Below, piece by piece: positions 1 to 11,573 of a DNA stretch of 64,000 nt; position 1 is the stretch's first letter, and the number at the start of each line of letters is the position of its first letter. The stretch is from the NCBI RefSeq assembly GCF_900497805.2, contig NW_020954599.1, positions 46,299,241-46,363,240 on the forward strand. The letters run 5' to 3'. The notes under the pieces were generated by a model. The model was not told where the DNA came from. It saw only the letters and a list, made by a program, of their open reading frames with translations, and ran no database searches. The position numbers and the translations under genes are program-made. This DNA comes from Vombatus ursinus (taxonomy: Eukaryota; Chordata; Mammalia; Diprotodontia; Vombatidae).

Positions 1-276
1 AATCATCATGGTTAATATCTCTTCAGGTCAGTAGAATGAAAAGTTACCTATCCTTTAGTATATAGGCTTTGCCACCTACAAATGGGATCTTGAAGAGCTG
101 ATTTGAAATGTGGGTGTTGCTTACTGAAATATATAGTGGTCTCTTCCAAAGGCTACCAAGGAAAATATCATAAAATCAGCCTTACAGAACGTTCACAAAG
201 CAGATTGAAGATGATAAACCAAATTGCACTATTCCATCTGACAGCAAATATAGGGGAAAGCATCTGGGTGGCTTAC

Positions 277-394
277 CTTGAAAGATATTTCATACTGTTC
301 TCCTCCCCAGATTTCTAAGCCTGGATCATAGCCACCCAATTCCCAAAACCACTTTCGGTCAACAGCAAAGAGCCCTCCAGCCATAACAGGAGAC
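277..394 (-). CDS. GALNTL6: Internal coding exon of a polypeptide GalNAc-transferase (GALNTL6 or GALNT10)
   Basis: This exon codes part of a Golgi type II membrane enzyme family that transfers GalNAc from UDP-GalNAc to Ser/Thr and so starts mucin-type O-glycosylation. On the minus strand the acceptor TTCCACAG ends at 395 and the donor GTAAGC starts at 276. The 118 bases supply the last base of one codon plus 39 full codons without a stop. The product reads [15 protein letters not shown], then [17 protein letters not shown], then [25 protein letters not shown] and EISF are the hallmark Gal/GalNAc-T motif of the catalytic domain. The WGGEQ spelling (others have WGGEN) fits GALNT10 and GALNTL6, which as I recall are identical here. 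The preceding exon lies beyond the window, so the upstream intron is at least 63.6 kb. This favours GALNTL6 by inference. GALNTL6 has been reported to have weak or no transferase activity. Family certain; paralogue about 65%. Confidence 0.95.
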
Positions 395-1256
395 CTGTGG
401 AATAATTAAAATAAGCTATAAAAGATGGTGAACATTAGGCCCCCTGATCATATGCTTGAAAGGCCCAAGAAGTGTTTCAGTAGTCAAATTGTAATGAGGC
501 TTTAAGCAATAGTTGTTTATTGGTGAGTCTAGAGCTCCCATTTGGTCAATAACTGAAGTGGAAGTAGGAGCAGGGGGAAGATTCATTCTATGCTTTAAAA
601 TTTGCTGTTAAGTTTCTAGTGTTACAAATGCCCAGCAGAGCCCCATTTATTTCATCTGCATATCATGGGAGAGAAAGAAGTGAGTCTTAGTGACTCATCC
701 TTTTGAAAATACCCATCTGGTTTTACAGAACTTGGTCAAAGTGAAGATGCATTTTCCCCTACTATAAAGGTAGTTTTTGAAAACACTGAGAATAATGCTG
801 CAGATATTGCCTCTCAGAGAAGTATCTCTTTCTTTTATGATTGCCTCAGTTATTAATTTATCCTCACTTTTTCTGGAAGGGAATCCAGTCAATGGCCAGG
901 AAAAACAAACAAACAAACAAACTCTAATTGAGTGTTTATTATGGCAGAACACAGGTACTAGGTGCTGCGTATAGGTCTGGTAATAGAATTTCTGAATCAA
1001 AGGATAGGAATTGCTTAGTCACTTTTCTTGCATGAAATGCACTCTCAAAATAAACAGAAGATACAGGCCCCTAGGAGGGTAGAGAGGGAACAATGTGACT
1101 GACCTGTACATGCTATGTTTTGTATATATGTGTGCACACACACATACACTCACATAAAGTAGTACTAAGTGAAGGATACATTTATACAGCAATGTATCAT
1201 TAAATGAAATTTAATATATGGTAAAATAATAGCTAATTCCCAAGATGTATGTAGTG
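395..1256. other. Intron start next to the exon, no recognised repeat
   Basis: This stretch lies immediately upstream of the exon on the minus strand. Its first bases carry a modest pyrimidine-rich acceptor tract. A short CA/TG run sits at 1131-1158. I see no gene or repeat family here; the open frames at 695-1000 are short and unsupported. Confidence 0.5.
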
Positions 1257-1457
1257 TTATAAGGTTTGCAAAACACTTTATAGTTGTTATCTTTGATTCT
1301 CACAACAACCTTGTGATATAGGTGCTATTATTACCCCCATTTTACAGATAAAGAAACTGAGGTTGCAGCGACTTTCCCAGGGTCACAAAGCTAAACAAAT
1401 GTTGGAGGCAAGATTCTTTTCCAGTTCCTTTTCCAGTATTCTACTGATTGTGCCATA
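1257..1457 (-). mobile_element. MIR-type SINE
   Basis: The reverse complement carries the MIR core: CTCAGTTTCTTTATCTGTAAAATG, a tract like CACAAGGTTGTTGTGAG, and a degraded tRNA-like head. It is an old copy, diverged by eye. Confidence 0.85.
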
Positions 1458-1467
1458 GAATTATGGA

Positions 1468-1655
1468 GAGGTAGCTTTGGCATAATGGATAAATAACTGA
1501 CCTTGTCATTAGGGAGACTTTCAAATCTCGCTCTGACAAATACTTGCTGTTGTAAATATGATCAAGTCACTTAATATCCCAGGGCCTCAGGCAACTCATT
1601 AGGACAATGTGGAGTTGCTGATCTACACTGGTAGAATGTATTCACCAAGGATTTA
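1468..1655 (+). mobile_element. Marsupial tRNA-derived SINE, diverged
   Basis: The order is a GGTAG...GATAAATAACTGACCTTG head, then GATCAAGTCACTTAATATC, then the GGCAACTC...GTTGC...CACTGGTAGA tail typical of a marsupial SINE. The same tail type appears at 5081-5285, 15308-15545 and 21232-21332. Confidence 0.75.
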
Positions 1656-1658
1656 TAT

Positions 1659-1760
1659 CAGGGATGGGGAACCTGCGGCCTCGAAGATGTATGTGGCCCT
1701 CTAGGTCCTCAAGTGCGGCCCTTTGAATCCAAACTTCACAGAATCTGTTCCCCAGCCCTG
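1659..1760. mobile_element. Palindromic hAT-like MITE, internally deleted
   Basis: It begins CAGGGATGGGGAACCTGCGGCC and ends TTCCCCAGCCCTG, so the two ends are inverted copies. The internal GTGGCCCTCTAGGTCCTCAAG is shared with the larger copy at 28993-29153. The CAGGG termini suit a nonautonomous hAT element. The right half is missing, leaving about 100 bp. Confidence 0.7.
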
Positions 1761-2762
1761 ATATACAATAGGACTTTGCCACAAGGATAAAGCATCAGGT
1801 CTGAATCCAGCCTCTCACTTGCCACTCTGCCTTCCCACCTCCAAATAACATAAATTTGTAATTTGCTAATTTTAAAATTACTTTTATTGCATTTGTTTAA
1901 TTTGAAACATTTCCAAATGGATAGTAAGCAAAATGGAGAAGTTTCAAATACTTGACAAAATGTTCACAAGCATATCCGCAAGCACATTACAAATACTAAT
2001 TTGAGAATAACTGATATAGTAACTATAGAACATTCTAATTTCTTTATTGAAGCAAGTGGCCTGAGGACTTCTACTAGGGAATATATCCCAATTTTAGATG
2101 CTATATTCACTTGAAAGATATACTCTTAAATTTCCATTAAAAACCCTGTAATTCATAGCTTTAATTAGTTTAGACTACTCCTACCCCAATCAGCCTAGAT
2201 GAGTGTGCAAATGATTTGTGAGAAGCCTCCAAAGATTTAACTCACTCTGGATAAACCCAGGGTGCACAAGTGGAAGAGTTACAGTGCTGTAAATCAATCA
2301 CAGGTATTTTTTTCAATGAAGGAGAAGCTTAAAGAAATAAAAATGTATCCTATTTAAGTTTTACAGTTTTTACATTACACTTGAAATAAATGTCTTGCTC
2401 CTGGACCTACCTCATTTTAAGCTTCTCTACTCTCTCCTTTTCTCCCTCTCTTCCTCCCATCCTCTTCCTTTTCATACCTAATTTGAAAGTAAGATGTACT
2501 CTGCTGAAGAGAATATAAATTAACCTGAGGGAAAATAAGCATCTATTACATACCTCCTATATGCGAGGCTCTGTGCTAAGTATTGTAACAAATATTATTT
2601 CATTTGACCTTTGACCCAATGTTAATTATCTCCAAAGACCTAGGGATTATCTAAACTTTAACAATTTTGTGAGCTTTATAATTATTTGGTGAATTGAATT
2701 GAATGAAAAGTTTAATTGAGTTGAATTAATTTAACTAAACTTAAAATAAAATCATAAGCTTT
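1761..2762. other. AT-rich intron, mostly unassigned
   Basis: Only a short MIR-like 3' piece on the minus strand is visible, near 2533-2605 (GCATCTATTACATACCTCC and GGCTCTGTGCTAAG). A pyrimidine-rich patch sits at 2420-2475. I see nothing else. Confidence 0.4.
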
Positions 2763-3480
2763 TTTCAGGACAAAATCAAAGCAGAAATACAAAGAGAAAT
2801 TATTGACTGGGAAAAAATAAAATATCCTTGATAAAAGTCTGATTTCCCAAATATATAGAGTATTGACACAAATATATAATACCAAGAGTTACTGCTTAAT
2901 TAAAAAATAGTCAAGAAATATAAATTGTTTTCAGAAAAACAAATGCCAACTTGATGGTTATATGAAAACATGATTTAAATTACTAATGATAAAAGAAATT
3001 TAAGTTTCACTTTACACTCTAAAAATCGACAAAGATGACAAAAAATGGAAGTCATTTCTGAAGAGACTGCAGGATGACAAACACACTAACATGCTGCTGT
3101 CACTTGTTCTCACAGTTCTGGGAATCCATCTGGAATCATGCAAGAAAAGTGACTAAACAATTCCTGTTCTTTGATCCAGCAATTTCATTACCAGACCTAT
3201 ACCCAGAGGAGGTCAAAGACAGAAACAAAAGTTTAGTATATGCCAAAATGTTGGTAATGATACTTCATGTTGTAGCAAAGAGATGGAAACAAAGAGAATG
3301 CCCATGAAATGGGGGAATAGCTGAACTGACTGTGGTAGATGAATGTAATAGAATATTATCATGCAGGGAGAAATGATGAATGAGGGGAACTCGGATAAAT
3401 GAAAGATTTGTATGCACTGATATAGAGAAAAATAAGCAGAACCAAGAGAACATTGACTATAACAATTTAAGTTTAAAAAA
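2763..3480 (+). mobile_element. L1 3' fragment (ORF2 end region)
   Basis: The fragment matches the well-known marsupial L1 end: TTTGATCCAGCAATTTCATTACC, then AAAGAGATGGAAAC, then ATGCCCATGAAATGGGGGAATAGCTGAAC, then GCAGAACCAAGAGAACATTG. It is 5' truncated and broken by many substitutions. The left edge is uncertain. Confidence 0.8.
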
Positions 3481-3889
3481 AAAATCACCAAAAGCTGAAC
3501 TCCCAGTGACTGAAAAATCAAACAAATCCCTGGGAAAAAACAGATACATTTTTCTCTATCCTCCTGGCATCGAGGTTGGGGTATATAAGGGCTGAATGTT
3601 CATACATTGTCAGGCATGGTCACAGTTGCCTTTTGACTCAGTTGCCTTTTTTATTCCAAGGCAAGAACTTAGTTCAAGGGGCAGGGAAAATATATGCTGA
3701 AATGACTGTGTTATCAAAAAGAAAAGGTATCAAAAATATTTTTCTTAAAAATTAAAACTGTGCAAGGGTCTTCTTTTTCTGTGCTCCTACTTTGTATATA
3801 TAGATGGAGATCATTAGTGGTGATTGAATTTTAAGATATGGTTCAATTTGTTCAGACTTGTTTTCTTGATCTACCAGGGTAGAATTAGG

Positions 3890-4087
3890 ATACGTTGGTG
3901 AAAGTCGAAGATATAGGTTTTATTTACATAGGAAAGAACTTCCTAACAATGAGAACCATCCCAAAGTGGAATGGGCTGCTTGTAGAGATAATAAATCACT
4001 TCCTAGGATGCTAGAAAGGGGATCTTCTTTCAGATACAGCTCAGATTAGTTAGCCTTTGAAGTCTCTTCCTACTTTGATTCCATGAT
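3890..4087 (+). mobile_element. L3/CR1 LINE 3' end
   Basis: GGAAAGAACTTCCTAACAATGAGA, then AAAGTGGAATGGGCTGC, then CTCTTCCTACTTTGATTCCATGAT. These are diagnostic of the amniote L3/CR1 3' untranslated end. Strongly 5' truncated. Confidence 0.8.
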
Positions 4088-4164
4088 AAATTACAAAAAC
4101 TCTTAATTACATAATTTCATTTTAATTATCTGATTATAGATTTATATTATTTTAGAGCCTTTAA

Positions 4165-4298
4165 TTTAGTTTAACCTGATCATTTTTATAGATGATAAAA
4201 CTCATTCCTAGAGAAGTGAATTGATTTATCTAAGGCCACACAGAATTTAGTAATGGATAGCATCAGTTCTCTCTACTCCCAAGGCCAGTGTTGTTTTC
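4165..4298 (-). mobile_element. MIR-type SINE fragment
   Basis: Minus-strand MIR core with TTTTATAGATGATAAAACTC and AAGGCCACACAGAATTTAGT, equivalent to the usual GAGGAAACTGAG...GGTCACACAG order. Confidence 0.7.
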
Positions 4299-4312
4299 TT
4301 TCTTTTTAAAAA

Positions 4313-4560
4313 CAAAATAATTATCTTGTTTTTCAATTATTGAGCATTCCCACCCCCCACACCCACTCCCCTCTACATACTGAAGAATGTAGGAAGGATG
4401 AAAAGAAGAAAAGAAGAAAGGAAGGAAAGAGGGAAGGAGAGAAGAAAGGAAAAAAAGAAAGAAGGAAGGAAAGAAGCCCTTTATCACATAAGCACAGTCA
4501 AGTAAAACATTTCCATAGAGGTCATGTCCAAAAATACATTTCTTATTCTTCATATTAATC
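4313..4560 (-). mobile_element. L1 3' end, minus orientation, with an internal purine tract
   Basis: ATTGAGCATT, CACATAAGCACAGTCAAG and GGTCATGTCCAAAAATACAT match other L1 3' ends in the window (33735, 47845, 57595). A GAAAGGAAGG-rich microsatellite occupies about 4390-4480 and explains the purine open frame there. Confidence 0.7.
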
Positions 4561-4839
4561 CATCATCTCTTTCATGATATGGGTTGTGTTCTTCTCACTA
4601 GGCCATGTCTACCTACATGAAAGTCCAATTCTGAGACCAATATTTGGTAGATTTTGAATTAGACAGAAAGGCTCCCAGAACAAGTAATCATTTTGCACGA
4701 GGAGGTCTGGTAGATATTGAGTAATGGTTCTCATGTTGTTAAAGGGAAAGTGACATTTCTTGGGGTGCCTAACTGCTCCTCTCCCCTGCCCCCAATGCAA
4801 CTAAATTACAATCACATTTAAGAAGAAACGAAGGCTTTT

Positions 4840-5050
4840 TGGCCTTTGTTCTTCAAGATTCCTCCCAGATTTTCATGCCCACTGACACTCTGTATTTATT
4901 TATCATATATTCTTTATTTACATATTTGTGAACATATATCCCCTGCCAACCTAGAGACTAAAAGCTGTCTGAGGGTAGGTTTTTTTTTTAGCTGTATCCC
5001 TGTGTGTGGATAGTACCTGTGCATAGTACCTGCTATGCAAGACATGCTAC
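4840..5050 (+). mobile_element. L2 LINE 3' end, weak
   Basis: CTAGAGACTAAAAGCTGTCTGAGGGTAGG resembles the L2 tail (TAGACTGTAAGCTCCTTGAGGGCAGG). It is followed by a degraded TAGTACCTG region. Confidence 0.5.
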
Positions 5051-5080
5051 TAGATGCTGATTAGTTGAGAGACTAATGTG

Positions 5081-5285
5081 TTTTGGTCCAAATGTGATTT
5101 CATTCACGTGGGGGATGTCTGGTGTGGAAATTCCCTCCACCAATGTAAACTGGTAACTTATTGTGACTCGTAGTCTTGGACATTTACCCAGGGCACATGA
5201 TTTGCTCATGGCTACAGAGCGAGTGTATTTGACAGGCAAGAAGACTTGAGCCTCAGTATTCCTGCCTATAAGGTTGGCCTTCTTG
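5081..5285 (-). mobile_element. Marsupial tRNA-derived SINE
   Basis: GTGATTTCATTCACGTGGG, AAATTCCCTCCACCAATGTAAAC and ACCCAGGGCACATGATTTGC read as the reverse complement of the SINE with a GTAGAGGGAATTTCC tail. Confidence 0.75.
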
Positions 5286-5409
5286 TGCTCACTAAATTTT
5301 CCTGGATTGATCTAATTAACATTTCAATGACAGCCCTGAATACCAATAGTTCAAGGTGAATGATTTACTTTGCTAGGCATGCCCTTATCATTGTTACGGT
5401 AATAGTTAC

Positions 5410-5622
5410 TAACGGTATCTTAGCATCATAGATTTAGAGATGAAGGGACCTTAGCAATTATCTAGTACAATGCATTCATTTTACAGATGAAGAAACTGAG
5501 GTAGCAGAGGGAATAAATCAGTTACTTGAAGTTACATAGACAGTTAATGGCAGAGCTGGGATTTGAACCCATCCCTCTGACTCCAAATCCAGTGATTTGT
5601 TCGCCGTGCCACGATGCCTCTA
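5410..5622 (-). mobile_element. Marsupial MIR-like SINE
   Basis: CATAGATTTAGAGATGAAGGGACC, CATTTTACAGATGAAGAAACTGAGG and TGGGATTTGAACCC appear in order, ending at the tRNA-like head near 5620. Confidence 0.85.
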
Positions 5623-7015
5623 AAACTTGGTAAAAAGTCGTGAGATTCCTTTTCTTTAACGATATACGCAAGGATACATTAATAAAGACAGATATAATAG
5701 AGAGGATTAATTATGTCCTTTATGTAAGTGGTCCTCACCCTATACACATTGATCATTAATGCTTTGATATTTTTTAGCTTCAACAAAATATTCAGTGTGA
5801 CTCTGTACAATAATAAATTAGCAAACATACCTTCTGTGGACTGAATAATTTGTCTCACATTTATGGATTGTTACTTTCAAATATACATAGATGTTGTGTT
5901 AATTAATAAAATGCAAATTCATTAAAATGTGTTACTAAATTCAGATTAAACTTCTGTTCTCACACTCAAAAAACTTCGGAACCGTTATTTGATATTCTAA
6001 AGGTAATTATATCTCTCCTTCCAGCCTATTATTCTCCTCTCAATGGAAATAGAGAACTACTATACACAATTTTCAGTTATGCACTTCTGATCTCTCTTTT
6101 CTAAGGTGAATGCTGCAGTAATCTCAATCTCTTTAAGTCTTTCCCTATTAGTCTCATTTTCCAAACTGCTACCATCTTGTATTCCCTTCCAGATGATCTC
6201 CTAGGCCATCTCTTATTTTCCCCAAATGTTCCTTGCCTTGTTTTTTCTTTTCTTTTCTTTTCTTTTCTTTTTCTTTTCTTTCTTTTTCTTTGAGGACTGT
6301 GGATGCTCTGAGGGATGTTTTCTAATAGGGCCGTTATGTTTGCATCATTTTCAGAAGAGCTATGGGAGTTGTGCACACAGAGCCACAAGTCCTGAGCCAA
6401 GCAGTTGTATGCAATTAAAATACGCTGGCTAACTGTCTGGGCCATTCTCGTGATTCCCTCTTCTAATATTAATATCAACATGAAATTGATTTGTAACAAC
6501 AGCTCTTGTTCAGGATTCTTTATTCCCTAGACAGTAGAAATATGGTGGCATTCTGAATGGATAACTAAAATCAATTCTCTACTTTGCATTAGGGGTAATG
6601 AACAAGGTGATAAATGGGATTTTCTTCTAGCTTATAGTAAACCAGTTTACTTCACCATAGTAATTTTATCCTCTATATTATGTTGCATTTTAAATTAATG
6701 AAGCTATAATATAAAAAGTGCACTGGAAGCTATTCCTTATTCTGTTGCTACAAAAAAAGACCTTGCATAGTCTCATTCAAGTATACATTTTTCAAAGCAC
6801 ACTATGGTCCTCTTGCTGAAAGCAAGACATAGAACTTAATGGCTTCAACCGTACTCCATAACATTCCCCAAATTTAATGGGTTTTTACTTTCACTGTTAT
6901 GTCCTACCTGACTCTTTATCCACATACATGAAAAAAAAATGAATTGTTTTATTAGACATTTTCTCTTTGGAATTTTCCCTACTCTAATTTTCATATTTAG
7001 TCCAATACTATCTGA
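5623..7015. other. Intron without recognised elements apart from a CTTTT microsatellite
   Basis: AT-rich sequence. The run of TTTTC units at 6241-6291 creates a low-complexity open frame. No other family is recognised. Confidence 0.4.
6241..6291. repeat. (TTTTC)n microsatellite
   Basis: About ten imperfect pentamer units of TTTTC. Confidence 0.95.
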
Positions 7016-7155
7016 TCCAATCCAATTAGTACTTATTAAATACCTACAATATGTGAGATATTTGGAATACAGAGACAAAACAAAAACAGCCTTCTCCTCA
7101 AGGAGTTTATATTTTACTAGGGGTGATAGATAAATAAACATTAACAGGCAAGTAT
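7016..7155 (-). mobile_element. L2 LINE 3' end
   Basis: CCAATTAGTACTTATTAAATACC, then ATACAGAGACAAAACAAAAACAG, then CCTCAAGGAGTTTATATT. This is the reverse complement of the L2 tail. Confidence 0.8.
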
Positions 7156-7237
7156 GCGTCTACATATGCATATGTGTATATATTAACTTTTGGGATATTA
7201 TTCTATGTATGTGTGTGTGGTATATACATGCATATAT

Positions 7238-8366
7238 TGTTGTTCAGTCATTTTGAAGAGGAGGGGGGTGCTCCTAGATGCACCGAATCTGCCAGAATGA
7301 ATTCAACCCAGATCTTCTTCCAGTCAGAGAAAAAAGTTTATTAAAGATAAAGCCAGACTCCCAAGGAAGCCAAACATCAGTTATCTAAATGGGGGTTGGT
7401 GGGGGGGGGGGCGCTAAGGAGGCCAGGTGATGCCCATTTACGGGTGGGCGTGGGAGTCTCAGCCTCTAGGGGCATGAGAAATTCCCAGCCTCTGAGTAGG
7501 GGCTGGGGTGGTTAGGCCAGGTGAGCCTGTGAGGATGAGCGGGTAAGAGCCTCAGCCTCTAGGCTTGAGAACAGCTCAGCCTCTGAATGGGGGAAAGATG
7601 AATCTTAAGTACAGAAAGACTGGGGGAGGGGTCTAAGAGTGGCCAAGCAGTTTGGAGTGATGGGAGGAGGGGTCTAAGGAGATCTGGATAGGAGTGGCTA
7701 GCAAGCTGGGGTGAACAGAACTCCTGGGTCCTGGACCTCGTGGGATCTGGCCAGGAAGGCAAAACAATGGAATGAGAGGCCAGTTGAAGGGGGAGGTGAT
7801 AAAGAAAAGGGTCCAGGTGAGAATTTCCGTTTGGAATGTCTGAGAGATTTGAACAGACAATGAGAATAGATAATGAAGGGAACTGAAAGAGCGGGAAGTT
7901 TGCTTTCAAAGAGCTTTTAAAGGGAAATAAGGCAGTTTCTAAAACTTTAAGGTTTTACAAACTGAAGCTAGGTTCTTTTTGGGGCCAGGAAGGAAAGTGC
8001 ATTTGAATAAGATTTCAAAGAGAGTATCTAAAGGTTTTAAGGTTTTTCTGGGAATTGTAAACAAAGGAGCCAAATTGAAAAGGGGCAAAAAGGGAAAAGG
8101 GGCAAAGGTAAACCTCTTCAATTTCGGTCTTGTCTGACTCTTTGTGACCTCATTTGGGGTTTTCTTGGCCATTGATACTAGAGAGGTTTGCCATTTCCTT
8201 CTCTTGCTCATTTTACAGATGAGGAAAGTAAGGCTTTAAGTAAGGGTTAAGTGATTTGCCCAGGGTCACACAGCTAGTAGGTGTCTGAGGCCTGAGTTAA
8301 ACTCAGGAAGAGAAGTCTTCCCGATTCCAGGTCCTGTTCTCTATGTACTATGCTACCAAATTGCCG
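7238..8366 (-). mobile_element. Marsupial SINE split by an LTR
   Basis: The SINE tail TTGTTGTTCAGTCATTT (7238-7253) resumes at 8121 with CGGTCTTGTCTGACTCTTTGTG and runs through GATGAGGAAAGTAAGG and CAGGGTCACACAGCTAGTAGG to 8366. The interruption is the solo LTR at 7254-8120. Confidence 0.9.
7254..8120 (-). mobile_element. Solo LTR, endogenous retrovirus fossil (family 2)
   Basis: This 867-bp unit starts TGAAGAGG and ends CCTCTTCA. It is flanked by ATTT on both sides (7250-7253 and 8121-8124) and sits inside a SINE. It shares blocks such as CAGAAAGACTGGGGGAGG and GTTTATTAAAGAT with the LTRs at 18132-18873 and 20180-20438. No internal retroviral genes are present. A fossil, moderately old by divergence from its relatives. 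Confidence 0.8.
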
Positions 8367-8482
8367 TTTATTGGTATATGTGCATGTGTGTGAATAAGTA
8401 AGCAGTTGTAAGCAATTATGTACATATATGTATACATACACACCTAACTTTGCATTTACATATACATGTATATATGATAATT

Positions 8483-8890
8483 TGGGTTGGGAGAGAGGAC
8501 TAACAATGATGGGGATCAGGAAAAGTTTTCATAGATGTTAGACACAAAAACTGAACTCTGAAAGAAGCTGGATGTTTTAAGAGGCAGAGAGCTGAGAAAA
8601 AATATTCCAGGTACTGCAGACACATAGAAGGCAGAGCTGGAATGCCAAGGCTGGGGAATAGCGGTGTAATGGGGGTCTGATAGAGCTTCACTGGCCTGTC
8701 CCCAGTCATAGCAGGTCAGGCAGTTTGGCTAGATTGTAGAGAATATAAAGGGAAGTAATGTGAAATAAGCCTGGAGGTGTTTGTGTTGTGAGGGTTTGTG
8801 AATTTGACTGTAAAGGGCTTTCAGTGTTAAGCTGAAGCATTTGTATTTTATGCTATTGTACTTCTGGAGGCTTTGAGACCAAAACAATTT
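8483..8890 (-). mobile_element. L2 LINE 3' region, diverged
   Basis: Blocks such as GAAAAGTTTTCATAGATG, GGCAGAGCTGGAATGCCAAGGC, GTGAAATAAGCCTGGAGG and AAAGGGCTTTCAGTG follow the order of the reverse-complement L2 tail seen more clearly at 42080-42570. Confidence 0.55.
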
Positions 8891-11339
8891 TTAAAATGAT
8901 ATCTGATTATGATTATATATTTAAATATTTTTGTATGAAGAATATTTAAATATCAATCTTTAGTAGCAATTGAAACTAAGTCCTAGGAACTCATGGAACC
9001 CTGTACTTTGGTTGCCCTTTCTTTGCACTAGGTTTTCTCAAGAGCTCAGTCCTTTGACAATTTCTTGCCAGCTTTCCCTGGCTGGTGTGAGTGGGAATCT
9101 TGGATGCCTGAGTAACAGTGCAAGTTTGGTCAGAACTGTAATGGGCCTCTTTGCTTCAGGCCCCAATCAAGCCAAGCTAATCAACTTAGACAGGAACAGA
9201 GTAACCTGTGCAGTAACATCCCATAGACATTTTTAGTTGGCACACAACGGGTGAATGTTCACCATTAAAGATCCTCATTTTCAACTTGAATTCAGCTATT
9301 GAATTTAAAATATCACAGGGCAAAATAACATCATCTACTTTGGAAATGCTTGTTCATTTAAGTACTGAGCATTTACTGCAATTAGAAAAACTATGGGGGA
9401 AAAGTGGCTGAAATAGCAGCTCCTCATGCAGACTAATTTCTGTCATTTACTTAAGAAAAAGGACAATTTCATGTAATTTTCCTCCTTTTTATAGCATTTC
9501 CATTACAACATTGGTACACTGTAGGGACACTTGACACAAAGTACCTGGGACTTATGTCAGTGTCTCAATGCCTGAGGTATCCTTGACACAAGAGCATTTT
9601 GGAGTGAATTATTCACACAAACACAAGCAGGCACATAATATCTGATGCACAGATCTGAGTTTCTTTTGCTCATAATGAATAAGAATCTTTGGAGATGCTC
9701 CCTTTGTTTGGAAGGTCTCTATAATTGAATGCTACTGTAGTCGGTGTCTACAAAGTTGCCTCATCTCTTTTAGGAGCCTCCAAAGAATTTCTAACTAGGG
9801 AAGACAGATTTCTGAGATAGGAAAATGAAGAGACACATGGATAGAGTTACACATTGCCCTTTTTTTAGTTTGCTCTTCAGAGAAACTTCTTTTCAGCCCT
9901 TTGAGGTATAGGGTACAGAGAGCCACAGGAGTTAGCCTGAGGGTCCCTACACATCACGTGAGTGTACAGTGGGAGACTGACTATAGGAGTCAAACTCTTG
10001 GCTGCTGGGATCCAAACTTCTCTCTGCAGTGACTGGGATCAATGCTGTAGAAGTGAACAGATTGGAAACAGAATCAGAGATCACAGCGAGAGGTGGTCCC
10101 TGAGTGCAAGAGACTGTTATCTACCATGAAGTTTTGCAGACTGGCGAACTAGAAGCAAAGAGTTAGCCTTTTTTCACTATGCTGTACTTGCCTTTGCGGT
10201 TTAAGCTCTGAAGTCTGAGGCTAGGGTTCTGAACACAAACATATGCCTGCCCCTTTATTCTCCTCCATGACCGATAGGTTTAAGTACTCCTGGACCTTTC
10301 CCCAGACACTCCAAAAATCAGAAAGGGCAGTCAGGAGGAGTTTTTGGAGACAGTGGGGGCATAAAGCTGCATATGGGAAGCACTTAATCATTTTTTCTTT
10401 TATTTTTTGTGTCTAATACATGTGTGATCACTGCCTATTTTTTTGTGAATGTGAAACAATAATTCTTAATTCTTAAAAAGTATGCCTGCTATACTAGTAG
10501 TGTGGATTTTGCTAGGTATGCTGGGAATTGCATGAAACTTAGCTTGTATGTACATGCTCAAATCTCTCACAAATTATATAGAATTTACACTGGCAATTGT
10601 ATGTGCCTGTCACCTGGCACTCCAATAATGTCCCACAATTCCTCATGGCAAAGACTGATATTATACTGTAAAGAAAAATAAGAACAACAACAAAACCTTG
10701 AGAATTTCTGATGTGTAGGATCATTTTGACAGAGAGGAAGTCCAAATGTAGGGTGAGGGTAGATTTTCCTATTTAAAAAAAAAATTCCTGAGCTGTTAGT
10801 CTAAATTTAGCACCTAGACAGCATGAAATTAAACCTGCCCATAGCCATGATACTTGGTGGTGTGAGAGGCTAATGTGCACATATGACAGAGAGACTCTGA
10901 TAGGGACACTTGACTGGTAGACAAATAGTGTCATTTGGTAGACAACTCAGAAATTACACACCTTCACTGGGTAATTAATATGGTATATTATACTGTCTTT
11001 TGAGGGCTTAAGAAAGGCAGAGCATGAGCTTACAAGGGTTACTGCTGCTATCACCATACACCAAGTATCAAGTGTATATGCAGAAAGTGCACAAACAACC
11101 TACATATTGTGGTTTAGGATTATGCATTTCTGAAGATTTCCTGTATTTTACTTAATGTAGCTCCTTTATGAAGTCCCTTATTGAAGAAAGCTTAAGATTC
11201 TTCCTTTTAAAGTCTGCAATATCAAACTGTAAGGCAGAATTAGTAGGAAAGGAAGGGAGAAATTAATTGACCAAAGCTGATGATAGAAATAGATTCTCTT
11301 TTGTGAACTTACAAAGTCCTTTTTACTGCTTATGTGTGG
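8891..11339. other. Intron, no recognised elements
   Basis: I recognise no gene or repeat family in this 2.4 kb. The open frames (8970-9236, 10539-10745) are short and unsupported. Region 9900-10390 is somewhat less AT-rich and could be an old unrecognised repeat. Confidence 0.4.
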
Positions 11340-11505
11340 TCACATTCAGCTTTGTATCTTAATTACATGTATACGTTTTATTCCTTACATTAGACTGTAA
11401 ACTCTGAGGGCAGGGGCCATTTCTTCTTCACATTTGTATTTATATCCCCTTACTGACTTGTACGTAATAGGTAGCAAATACCGAATGTCTGTTGAATTGA
11501 ACAGG
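11340..11505 (+). mobile_element. L2 LINE 3' end
   Basis: TTAGACTGTAAACTCTGAGGGCAGG, CATTTGTATTTATATCCC and GTCTGTTGAATTGAA match the L2 tail. Confidence 0.8.
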
Positions 11506-11573
11506 AAATCTTTCAATTAATGTTGAAAGCATTCTCTCCCTTCCCTTGTCCCAGCAAAGTAGAACATTTTTTT

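Noticed and set aside
7559-8211. Minus-strand frames of 75-116 residues
   Set aside because: They lie inside a solo LTR and adjoining SINE; no retroviral or host protein similarity is recognisable.
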